The position numbers and the translations under genes were made by a program. From the NCBI GenBank assembly GCA_964571965.1, contig CAZNFQ010000078.1, forward strand, positions 1-10,099: a stretch of 10,099 nt of DNA. Direction: 5' to 3'. This document shows positions 1-6,391 of this stretch, one piece after another (the stretch's first letter is position 1; each line of letters opens with the position of its first letter). The DNA is from Sabulitectum sp964571965 (GTDB lineage Bacteria; Fermentibacterota; Fermentibacteria; Fermentibacterales; JCC-6). The notes under the pieces were generated by a model. That model had not been told where the DNA came from. It was given only the letters and a program-made list of their open reading frames with translations, and searched no databases.

Positions 1-1754
1 CAACCTTGACCACTCTGGCGGTGTTCGTTCCCATTCTGTTCGTTCCCGGTCTTGCGGGACAGATGTTCAGAGAAATGGTCCTCACAATTGTCTTCAGTCT
101 GATAGTCTCTCTTTTCGTGGCGCTGAGTCTTGTTCCCCTTCTCAGCTCCTTCGCTGAAAAGCTTGTTCCCGTGCACAAGAAGGGCTCCATTGGAGACAGG
201 ATAAAGAACGGTTTTGAACAAACCGAAAAGAGCTATAACTCCATGCTCAAAACAGTTATCAAACACAGGAAGTTAGCTCTGATCATCACCTTTATCGTCT
301 TCCTTGGAAGCCTTGGTCTGGCATCCAAGAAATTGAAGACCGAATTCTTGCCTGCGAACGACGACGGAATGATCCAGTTAATGCTCGAGGCAGCCATAGG
401 AACAGATCTTGAAACAACCACCGAAATGGCAGTTGCCCTTGAAGACTCTCTGAAAAACATCTTCGAAGACGGTGATCTCATCACGTTGTACACCCAGGTG
501 GGAACTTCCGGGGGATTCGACGCGATTTTCGGAGGCACAAAGGGCTCCTACTCTGTGGAGATGATGTTCAGACTTGTTCCGATCACCCAGCGTTCCATCG
601 GTCAGAAGGAGTACGAGGAGCGTATAAGAGAGGTCCTGGACAACTGGGCAGGTTTCGAGTACGACATCTCAGGCGGGAACTTCATGGGTGGCAGCGCAAT
701 TGAAATAACGCTGTTCGGAGATGATCTGGACATCCTGGCAATGGAAAGCGAAAACATTGCCAGTGCAATATCCGAAGTTGATGGAGTACGAGAACCGAAG
801 ACGTCCATGGAAGACATGATCCCGGAGCTTACCTTCAGGCAGGACTACACAATGCTTGCCCTGAGGGGTACGCATCCCTCTTCAGTGGCCGGCGAGATAA
901 GCAATGCCTTCGGAATGTCACCGGCTACCGTGTTCCGTGAAGGCGGAGACGAGTACAATGTGGTTGTCCGGGTTCCGGAATACCTTAGAGATACACGGGA
1001 GGAGCTCGACTACCTTCCGGTAGCCGGGGTTCCTGCAAGGAATTTCGGTCACTACACCGAACGGCTCATCTCCACGAGCATCCAGCGCACTGACCAGCAG
1101 CGGTCGGTGGTGATCAGCTGTGATGTAGCCGGAAGAAGCCTTGACGAGGTAGCCGCAGATGTGGAAAGGGTGGTTGAAGAAAACAACGAGTACGGACTCA
1201 GGGTGGAGTTCGGAGGAGAAATGAAGGACCAGAAGGAAACCTTTTTATACCTCGGTATCGCCATCTTCGTTGCAGCTCTTCTTGTTTACATGGTCATGGC
1301 AAGTCAGTTCGAATCACTGCTTGAACCCTTCATCATAATTTTCACCGTTCCCATGGCCATAATCGGTGTGGTTCTGGGACTTTTCATCACAGGAACACCT
1401 CTTTCCGTGATGTCACTCATCGGTGTTCTGATGCTTGCGGGAATCGTGGTGAACAACGGAATTGTCATGGTTGACTATGCGAACCAGACCCTCTGCCGCA
1501 AAAAGACCACCCTGGAAGACGCCATAGTGGAGGCATCAACAACAAGGCTGCGTCCCATTCTGATGACCGCTCTTACCACCATGCTTGCCATGACGCCCCT
1601 GGCCCTTGGCATCGGAGAGGGAGCTGAATCCTGGGCTCCAATGGCAGTCACAGTGATATTCGGCCTTGCAGCGGCAACTGTTCTTACCCTCATAGTTGAA
1701 CCATGCATATATGTGCTGATGGGCAAGAGAATTGCCAGGAAGATCTGTCACTGA
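1..1754 (+). CDS. RND family efflux transporter, inner-membrane subunit (C-terminal part, 5' truncated by window edge)
   Basis: Proton-driven resistance-nodulation-division pump of the hydrophobe/amphiphile type; in this family the inner-membrane trimer works with a periplasmic adaptor and an outer-membrane channel. About 583 residues are visible of a usual ~1,030-1,050. The reading frame is open to base 1, so the TTG at base 6 is an internal Leu codon, not a start. Counting from that codon: two helices at about 2-48 (FVPILFVPGLAGQMF, the TM5-TM6 region), TM7 at about 87-106, a large periplasmic porter loop at about 110-408, then TM8-TM12 at about 412-571. TM10 carries GIVVNNGIVMVDYAN, with Asn where E. 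coli AcrB has its proton-relay Lys; many RND pumps outside Proteobacteria have this form. LRPILMTALTTMLAMTPLAL is a typical TM11 segment. The short tail ends in ICH, directly before a terminator, so this is the last gene of its transcript. The substrate cannot be told from sequence. Confidence 0.95.
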   Translation, partial: TLTTLAVFVPILFVPGLAGQMFREMVLTIVFSLIVSLFVALSLVPLLSSFAEKLVPVHKKGSIGDRIKNGFEQTEKSYNSMLKTVIKHRKLALIITFIVFLGSLGLASKKLKTEFLPANDDGMIQLMLEAAIGTDLETTTEMAVALEDSLKNIFEDGDLITLYTQVGTSGGFDAIFGGTKGSYSVEMMFRLVPITQRSIGQKEYEERIREVLDNWAGFEYDISGGNFMGGSAIEITLFGDDLDILAMESENIASAISEVDGVREPKTSMEDMIPELTFRQDYTMLALRGTHPSSVAGEISNAFGMSPATVFREGGDEYNVVVRVPEYLRDTREELDYLPVAGVPARNFGHYTERLISTSIQRTDQQRSVVISCDVAGRSLDEVAADVERVVEENNEYGLRVEFGGEMKDQKETFLYLGIAIFVAALLVYMVMASQFESLLEPFIIIFTVPMAIIGVVLGLFITGTPLSVMSLIGVLMLAGIVVNNGIVMVDYANQTLCRKKTTLEDAIVEASTTRLRPILMTALTTMLAMTPLALGIGEGAESWAPMAVTVIFGLAAATVLTLIVEPCIYVLMGKRIARKICH

Positions 1755-1771
1755 CACAAGAAACCCCACTT

Positions 1772-1803
1772 AAGCCCCTCGACATAAGGTCGGGGGGCTT
1801 TTT
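1772..1803 (+). terminator. Rho-independent terminator of the RND transporter gene
   Basis: A 12-bp stem (1772-1783 with 1789-1800, AAGCCCCTCGAC against GTCGGGGGGCTT, one G-U wobble) closes a 5-nt ATAAG loop and runs into a five-T tract (1799-1803). It lies 18 bp after the RND stop codon, which makes this a canonical intrinsic terminator. It separates the efflux gene from the sensor gene that starts at 1869. Confidence 0.9.
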
Positions 1804-1868
1804 GCTCTACAGGGGGGGCTGTTCGGTATTGATAAAGGTTTGTACATTATTGGAAGGGAGGAAATCTT

Positions 1869-3593
1869 ATGAATCCCATGGAGTTTTTTATCCGGGAGCA
1901 CTCAGATACGGCAGTGGCGGTTTATGACCAGAGGCTCAACTATCTGGACGGCAACCAGTCCTTAAGGGATATCTTCCCTGACAGATACGAACTCTCTCTT
2001 CCCGACCTTCTTTCCAACATGACGAACGGCGAGGATTTTCTTTCCCAGATGATGATGGTGGTGGAGGTGGAAAAGAGCAAAGGCTCCTGCACCATGGCGT
2101 ACAGCTACAATGGAGACAGAAGAGAATTCCGTGTCGAGCTTATTGCCAATGAAGTGAACGAAGAAAAAAGATACATTTGCACATTCAGTGACATCACAGA
2201 GTTTCTGTTCGTTCAGAAAGTTCTGATGCACCGCTCAGACAGCCTTGAAAGGCTGGACAGAAACACACCGGTGGGAGTTTACAAAGCTGCCGTGGGTGGA
2301 AACATCCTCTATGTGAACAGCGGCCTTGTCTCTATGCTCGGTTATGAAAACGAGCACCAGATATTCAACCTTGAGGTGTCTTCAACCTGGGTGGAAATGA
2401 CGGACAGAGACAGGCTCCTTTCCATTATCAGGGAACAGAAAATCGTTAACGGGTTCGAAACACGGTGGAAAAGAAAGAACGGAAAGGTATTCTGGGTATC
2501 CCTGACTGCTACGGGACAGGTGGACCGTGCCGGAAACCTGGTTTACATAGAAGTTGTTGCCCTTGATATCGACAATAAGAAAAGGGCGGAAGAGGATCTG
2601 AAAAGACTTCAGAATCAGCTTCACACCATCATAGACTCGAAAACGGCAGAACTTAAACGGGCCAATGACATGCTTCTTAAGGAGGTGGCGGAAAGGCAGC
2701 GGGCAGAATCAATATACGCCGTACTTCATGCCATCGCTGAAGAGACCGTTCGAACCGAGTCCCTTGGAGGTCTGCTGGAATTTATCCACAATGAACTGTC
2801 CAAGATCATCCATACACCCAACCTCTATTTTGCCTTTTATCACAAGCAGACCGAAACCTATTCCTTCCCTTATTCGGTGGACAAGAAAGACGGAGTCGAG
2901 GATTTCATCAGCGAAGACTCCATGAAGGGAAGTCTGACTGACTATGTAAGGTACACGGGGAAACCGATCCTTGTAGACCATGAAGAGTACAATCGAATGA
3001 TAGAAGAAAAAATAATCAGATCCATTGGAAGCCCCAGCGAGCAGTGGATGGGGGCCCCTCTAAAAGACTCGGAGGGAGTCTGGGGTGTTCTGGTGGTACA
3101 GAGTTACGCCATGAAGAATGTCTTTTCAAAAACCGACCTGGTGCTTTTCTCGGGCCTTGCAGACAGCATTTCCATGGCCATAGGTAGATACAGGTCCGAA
3201 CAGAACAGAAGACGCATCGAATCCCTTTACAACACAGTTGTGGACAGTCTAGTTCAGGGTGTGATCATGTGCGATCCAATGGACCGGATCCTGTTTGCTA
3301 ACCAGGCTTTCTCAAAGATTATCGGCATCCCTGCTGAAAAGCTTGAAGGAAGGCTTTTCTCTGAGATCATACCCAACAGGGACGCAGGAAGAACCGCCGG
3401 TGTAAGGGAAGCCAGAAGTCTTGGTCAGTGCAGTTCATACCAGATAGCGCTTATCCGCGCGGACGGTGAAGAGATACCGGTGTCTGTAAGCGGTATCCCC
3501 AGGTTCGAAGACGGCGATACGTTCATAGGTACCATCGGTACCTTTGACATTATAGAAGAAGGCGAGCTCCTCCAGGAGGAACCCGCCGACTGA
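1869..3593 (+). CDS. PAS-PAS-coiled coil-GAF-PAS sensory protein without an output domain
   Basis: A 574-residue soluble sensor; no signal peptide or membrane helix is seen. Domains in order: a divergent PAS at about 10-115, ending in FSDITEF; a second PAS at about 128-238 (GVYKAAVGGNILYVN, then WKRKNGKVFWVSL and ALDIDNKKRAEEDL, typical PAS/PAC pattern); a charged coiled coil at about 236-281; a GAF domain at about 290-440 (WMGAPLKDSEGVWGVLVVQS is its core strand pattern); and a third PAS at about 450-562. The protein then stops after a short acidic tail. No histidine kinase, GGDEF, EAL, HTH, PP2C or receiver domain is visible, so it must act through a partner or is a truncated derivative of a PAS-GAF kinase. 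The start is set by GGGAGG at 1856-1861, 7 nt before the ATG. The ligand (heme, flavin or small molecule) cannot be deduced. It is probably transcribed alone, since a terminator lies upstream and the next gene is convergent. Confidence 0.88.
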   Translation: MNPMEFFIREHSDTAVAVYDQRLNYLDGNQSLRDIFPDRYELSLPDLLSNMTNGEDFLSQMMMVVEVEKSKGSCTMAYSYNGDRREFRVELIANEVNEEKRYICTFSDITEFLFVQKVLMHRSDSLERLDRNTPVGVYKAAVGGNILYVNSGLVSMLGYENEHQIFNLEVSSTWVEMTDRDRLLSIIREQKIVNGFETRWKRKNGKVFWVSLTATGQVDRAGNLVYIEVVALDIDNKKRAEEDLKRLQNQLHTIIDSKTAELKRANDMLLKEVAERQRAESIYAVLHAIAEETVRTESLGGLLEFIHNELSKIIHTPNLYFAFYHKQTETYSFPYSVDKKDGVEDFISEDSMKGSLTDYVRYTGKPILVDHEEYNRMIEEKIIRSIGSPSEQWMGAPLKDSEGVWGVLVVQSYAMKNVFSKTDLVLFSGLADSISMAIGRYRSEQNRRRIESLYNTVVDSLVQGVIMCDPMDRILFANQAFSKIIGIPAEKLEGRLFSEIIPNRDAGRTAGVREARSLGQCSSYQIALIRADGEEIPVSVSGIPRFEDGDTFIGTIGTFDIIEEGELLQEEPAD

Positions 3594-3605
3594 AAAATCC
3601 TGACA

Positions 3606-4157
3606 TCAGTTCGGATTCTTGATGGATGCCCACGTTTCTGTATCAAGAGACATTGCCGCAATGCTTATGGAAGAAGTAGTTACAACGGAATGGGGAGCGG
3701 AGAAGTCGTCCCCTCCGTCTGCACTTCGCGCCATTATGACCGTATAGGTGTTCCCAGGTATCAGAACCTTGTCGAAGGCATCCCCGGAGTTGAGGGGTAT
3801 GGTAAAATGTATCTCGGTTGAACCGCCTGCCTCGAAGCCCCCGTCGGTGATCACATCACTGGTTCCGCCCAGCAGGGTATCATCTCTGTGCGATGTTGCC
3901 TGCCATCCCCAGTCATCTCTAATCACCGGTGTTCCCGAAGCAACATATCCAATAATGATATTGGCATTCAGCATCTGCTGAGTTGGATCGAAGCCAACTG
4001 CTACCCAGCCTGTTGTGGGTCCGTTAAGTTCCACGGCAAGATTGTCTCCCGCAACCGTTGCCCATCGCAGAGTAAACCCGTCTGCCGTTATCTCCTGCCA
4101 GTCCTGAGCTGCTGCGGCTGCGGCCACCGCGAGAATTAAAAGTGCGGCCTTTTTCAT
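3606..4157 (-). CDS. Secreted DOMON-domain protein (paralogue 1, putative heme b or sugar binding)
   Basis: The protein has 183 residues. The start chosen is the ATG at 4157, not the in-frame ATG at 4181: it follows a purine-rich Shine-Dalgarno (AGGGAGGGG) at about 8 nt and opens a textbook signal peptide (MKKAALLILAVAAAAAAQ, no lipobox Cys, cleavage near residue 17). One DOMON domain spans about 26-165, with the family core PTTGWVAVGFDP at 48-59 and ANIIIGYV at 65-72. Met62, His90 and His156 are conserved in the two neighbouring paralogues; a Met/His pair is the axial heme ligand set in cytochrome-type DOMON domains. The product should be periplasmic or extracellular. A tail of about 20 residues beyond the domain (ending in SIKNPN) is absent from the paralogues. 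The gene is transcribed divergently from the DOMON lipoprotein operon and converges with the PAS gene, 12 bp away. DOMON assignment is strong; heme binding is inferred, and sugar binding is the alternative. Confidence 0.85.
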   Translation of the reverse strand: MKKAALLILAVAAAAAAQDWQEITADGFTLRWATVAGDNLAVELNGPTTGWVAVGFDPTQQMLNANIIIGYVASGTPVIRDDWGWQATSHRDDTLLGGTSDVITDGGFEAGGSTEIHFTIPLNSGDAFDKVLIPGNTYTVIMARSADGGDDFSAPHSVVTTSSISIAAMSLDTETWASIKNPN

Positions 4158-4280
4158 ACCCTTCCCCTCCCTTTCGATCATTCGACAAGCGTTAAATCAC
4201 CTGTCCCTTCCAATTCCAATCTTCATAAACCATAATATGACTAATGGTTCCGCAACACCAACAAGAATGGAGGAAGGAAC
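4158..4280. promoter_or_regulatory. Divergent intergenic region between DOMON genes
   Basis: This 123-bp stretch holds the upstream sequence of both the minus-strand DOMON gene and the plus-strand lipoprotein operon. Both starts have strong purine-rich ribosome binding sites (minus strand at about 4166-4176; plus strand GGAGG at 4269-4273, 7 nt before the ATG at 4281). An AT-rich patch around 4221-4246 contains a plus-strand CATAAT (4231-4236) and overlapping minus-strand TATTAT-like sequence, but no good -35 box accompanies either. The placement suggests divergent, possibly shared control; the exact promoters are not resolved. Confidence 0.45.
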
Positions 4281-4829
4281 ATGGAGGGAAGAACCGGTAA
4301 GATACCGCTGCTTGCAATGATGATCATCGTCGCGGTTGGATGCGGTTCGGAGGCATCCGGAGACGATGTCGTTCAGACTTCGGACGGCACCAACAGTATC
4401 ACCGTTGATAACTTTATCATGGAATGGATCATAGAAGACAATATCATAACAGTAACGGCATCAGCCCCCACAACCGGGTGGATAGCCGTGGGATTCGATC
4501 CGTCCGCCGCCATGAAGGACGCAAACATAATCATCGGTTATGTGAGAGACGGTGAGCTTTTCATAAGCGACGACTTTGGCAACGGCCACATATCCCACGC
4601 CCCGGACACGGAGCTTGGCGGCACAAGTGATGTCACCGGGTTGACCGGCACGGAGCAGAACGGAACCACCATGATTTCGTTCAGTATACCCCTGGACTCA
4701 GAGGATCAGTACGACACGACCCTCATCCAGGGAAGTACACACAAGATCATCATTGCCTACGGGCCCGCAGAGGCTGATAATTTTCAGGGCTACCACGCCT
4801 GGGCTGAAACCATAGAACTGGAGCTGTAA
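4281..4829 (+). CDS. DOMON-domain lipoprotein (paralogue 2)
   Basis: The protein has 182 residues. The N-terminus MEGRTGKIPLLAMMIIVAVG followed by Cys21 is a type II (lipoprotein) signal with lipobox AVGC and Gly at +2, so the mature protein should be lipid-anchored, probably in the outer membrane. A short linker (22-40) leads to one DOMON domain at about 42-182 with PTTGWIAVGFDP and ANIIIGYV cores. Met78, His106 and His172 occupy the same relative positions as in the other two paralogues. The ribosome binding site GGAGGAAGG lies 7 nt upstream of the ATG. The stop codon TAA overlaps the next start codon by one base (TAATG), indicating translational coupling with paralogue 3. Probable role: surface or periplasmic binding of heme b (electron transfer) or a carbohydrate. 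The fold call is firm, the ligand is inference. Confidence 0.85.
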   Translation: MEGRTGKIPLLAMMIIVAVGCGSEASGDDVVQTSDGTNSITVDNFIMEWIIEDNIITVTASAPTTGWIAVGFDPSAAMKDANIIIGYVRDGELFISDDFGNGHISHAPDTELGGTSDVTGLTGTEQNGTTMISFSIPLDSEDQYDTTLIQGSTHKIIIAYGPAEADNFQGYHAWAETIELEL

Positions 4830-5368
4830 TGAATAAAATAGCAATTCCTGTACTTGCAATACTTCTCCTGGCAGCCTGCGGAGAGAATGCAACAGGCCCT
4901 GAAGAGGGCGAGGGCGGAGTGATGACATACTCCGTTGAAGGTTTTACTTTCTCCTGGGTGATGAACCCGATAAGTTCCGATTCTCTGGATGTTTCAATAA
5001 CCGCCCCGACCACCGGCTGGGTGGCAGTGGGTTTTGAACCCGTATCCTTCATGAGCGAGGCCAACCTGATCATTGGATATGTGGAATCGGACATTCCCGT
5101 TATCCGTGACGACTACGGCACAGGCCAGTTTACTCACGACTCTGACGTGAATTTAGGTGGAAGCTCAGACATCGGCAGCACAAACGGAAGTGAATCTGCA
5201 GGAGAAACCACAATAAGCTTTGTGATCCCCTACGACTCGGGAGACCAGTACGACAAAGTCCTTGAAGAGGGTCAGACATACACCTTTATCTTCGCATATG
5301 GAGCAGACGGCGCCGACGATTTCACCTCACCCCATGTATGGGCCAAATCCGCATCATTCGAACTGTAG
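4829..5368 (+). CDS. DOMON-domain lipoprotein (paralogue 3)
   Basis: The protein has 179 residues. MNKIAIPVLAILLLAAC is a clear lipoprotein signal with lipobox LAAC and lipidated Cys17; the following residues (GENATGPEEGEGG) form an acidic, flexible spacer. A DOMON domain occupies about 35-179 with PTTGWVAVGFEP and ANLIIGYV cores. Met75, His103 and His169 match the conserved trio in paralogues 1 and 2. The ATG overlaps the stop of paralogue 2 by 1 nt, and there is no separate strong ribosome binding site, so translation is probably coupled. The beta-barrel gene begins 9 nt after the stop. Two similar lipoproteins from one mRNA could form a heterodimer or a relay; that is inference. Tandem duplication is the simplest origin. 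Confidence 0.85.
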   Translation: MNKIAIPVLAILLLAACGENATGPEEGEGGVMTYSVEGFTFSWVMNPISSDSLDVSITAPTTGWVAVGFEPVSFMSEANLIIGYVESDIPVIRDDYGTGQFTHDSDVNLGGSSDIGSTNGSESAGETTISFVIPYDSGDQYDKVLEEGQTYTFIFAYGADGADDFTSPHVWAKSASFEL

Positions 5369-5377
5369 GAGGAATGG

Positions 5378-6100
5378 ATGAGATCGATAATTATCATTTT
5401 GGCTCTGGCACTCACAGCCGGGGCCCAGGCATACTCGGGCAGCTTCCTCAACCTCTACTCTCCCATCTCCGGAACAGAAAAGGGAGACTTCGAGTTTTCC
5501 ATGAATCACCGGTTTTTCGGCACCGCCTTCAAGAACGATCCCATGGACACCTTCTTCGGGCTGGACAGCGGAGCAAATGTCAGGTTCGGCATGAGGTATT
5601 ACGCCAGGGAAGACTTCTACCTCGGTGTTTCCCATGCCAGGCTCGGGAATAACAATTCCATAACAGCCGGTTGGAGCATGATACCTGCACCTAGCCTGTC
5701 CATCGGTATTGAGGCTGGTTACTCAAGCATAAAACCCGCGGGGAATGAAGACAGAGAGGGCGGCATAATGGCAACAGGCAGTTTCTCTCTCTCTTTCCTC
5801 GACGGTAAACTCAGGCCAGTATTCAACTATGCATTCGACGGGTACAGGGAAAACAACGGAGCAGGTCTGGGTATTGAATTCCAGGCCGCCGAGAGACTTG
5901 CCCTCTTCGGGGAATACTATCCTGCTTCTGCCGATGATGCAGAAAAGGACTGCTTCGGATTTGGCGCCAGATACAACACCTGGGGACACCAGTTCCTTCT
6001 GGGGCTTACCAACAGTTCGGGTATCGGCATTTATGAACAGCTTGCAGGGTCCGACACACAGGACCTGTCTTTTGCCCTTTCAATAAGAAGGCTGTTCTAG
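5378..6100 (+). CDS. Outer-membrane beta-barrel protein, DUF5777-like
   Basis: The protein has 240 residues: a signal peptide (MRSIIIILALALTAGAQA, cleavage near residue 18), then alternating hydrophobic/polar beta-strands typical of a small outer-membrane barrel, ending in a C-terminal Phe (SIRRLF), the usual BAM-recognition end. The segment at about 27-72 (YSPISGTEKGDFEFSMNHRF, then DTFFGLDSGANVRFGMRYY) resembles what I recall of the DUF5777 group of barrel proteins of Bacteroidota-like bacteria; this is from memory and not searched. The start at 5378 is preceded by GGAGGA at 5368-5373; the other ATG at 5374 opens a different, non-homologous frame. It is the last gene of the DOMON operon, 9 nt after paralogue 3. 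Co-transcription suggests it anchors, exports or passes ligand or electrons to the DOMON lipoproteins. No heme-binding CXXCH is present. Confidence 0.75.
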   Translation: MRSIIIILALALTAGAQAYSGSFLNLYSPISGTEKGDFEFSMNHRFFGTAFKNDPMDTFFGLDSGANVRFGMRYYAREDFYLGVSHARLGNNNSITAGWSMIPAPSLSIGIEAGYSSIKPAGNEDREGGIMATGSFSLSFLDGKLRPVFNYAFDGYRENNGAGLGIEFQAAERLALFGEYYPASADDAEKDCFGFGARYNTWGHQFLLGLTNSSGIGIYEQLAGSDTQDLSFALSIRRLF

Positions 6101-6110
6101 ATCGAAATCC

Positions 6111-6138
6111 CCGGCGCCGGTCTCATGGCCGGTGCCGG
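6111..6138 (+). terminator. GC-rich inverted repeat, possible non-canonical terminator
   Basis: CCGGCGCCGG (6111-6120) pairs with CCGGTGCCGG (6129-6138), ten pairs including one G-U, around an 8-nt loop. It sits 10 bp after the stop codon of the beta-barrel gene, a natural terminator position. It is followed by CAAAAAAC rather than a T tract, so it lacks the intrinsic-terminator hallmark. It may protect the 3' end of the mRNA or act with Rho. The stem is certain; its function is not. Confidence 0.4.
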
Positions 6139-6238
6139 CAAAAAACAACACGGAAAGCCCTGACTTTTCAGCTGCGGGCAATTTCAAAACAGAAGACTTG
6201 CTCTTCTGCATAACATGCAAGCAGGTTTTACCAACTAC

Positions 6239-6267
6239 TTGACGTAAAGTGATGTTAATTATATTAT
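6239..6267 (+). promoter_or_regulatory. Sigma70-type promoter for the secreted pseudo-peptidase gene
   Basis: TTGACG (6239-6244, five of six to consensus) and TATTAT (6262-6267, five of six) are separated by exactly 17 bp in an AT-rich stretch. The predicted transcription start is near 6274, giving a leader of about 118 nt before the ATG at 6392. This is the best promoter-like sequence in the window. Confidence 0.65.
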
Positions 6268-6274
6268 TTTCTGT

Positions 6275-6383
6275 GGTAGTTGTATTCAGCAAGTCAGGAC
6301 TCACAATTGCTACCTCTGTACTCAAAGTCCTTCCTGACAGGCAAATAGAGGAAAACACGCACAGGTTTTCTCTGTGCAGGAGG
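6275..6383 (+). promoter_or_regulatory. Structured 5' leader with hairpin abutting the Shine-Dalgarno
   Basis: Within the presumed leader, GGTAG (6275-6279) can pair with CTACC (6310-6314), while GTCAGGA (6293-6299) can pair with TCCTGAC (6332-6338); the two helices interleave, so they are mutually exclusive or form a pseudoknot. A third hairpin, GCACAG (6359-6364) with CTGTGC (6372-6377) around a U-rich loop, ends directly at the AGGAGG ribosome binding site (6378-6383). No known riboswitch class is recognised. The pairings are visible; regulation is speculative. Confidence 0.3.
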
Positions 6384-6391
6384 TTTCCCAC

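Larger units (their letters stand above)
6101..6391 (+). other. Intergenic region with hairpins and a promoter
   Basis: These 291 bp have no credible gene. From left to right they hold a GC-rich inverted repeat (6111-6138), a 7-bp hairpin (6190-6196 with 6202-6208, loop CTTGC), a sigma70-type promoter (6239-6267), and a presumed 5' leader of about 118 nt with competing small stems before the gene at 6392. The minus-strand face of the 6190-6208 stem is followed by TTTTG, weakly terminator-like, but no minus-strand gene feeds into it. Confidence 0.5.

Noticed and set aside
6..8. TTG as the start codon of the RND gene
   Set aside because: The frame is open to the window edge and the text matches the middle of an RND protein, so the codon is internal.
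1829..1850. TTGATA and TACATT as a promoter for the PAS gene
   Set aside because: The boxes are only 8 bp apart, too close for a sigma70 promoter, and no better -35 was found.
1703..1927. Plus-strand open frame across the terminator and start of the PAS gene
   Set aside because: It spans the terminator and overlaps both genes in another frame; it has no ribosome binding site and no protein-like pattern.
3528..3542. Inverted repeat GGTACC-ATC-GGTACC
   Set aside because: It lies within the third PAS domain coding sequence and is explained by codon choice; the 6-bp arms are short.
3748..4139. Plus-strand open frames opposite the minus-strand DOMON gene
   Set aside because: They are shadows of a gene with clear homology, signal peptide and ribosome binding site on the minus strand.
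4179..4181. Upstream ATG for DOMON paralogue 1 (adds eight residues)
   Set aside because: The added residues MIEREGKG are encoded by the ribosome binding site itself and would spoil the signal peptide.
5338..5652. Plus-strand open frame overlapping the barrel gene start
   Set aside because: It is out of frame with the barrel protein, rich in Arg/His/Gly, and lacks a signal peptide or recognisable domain.
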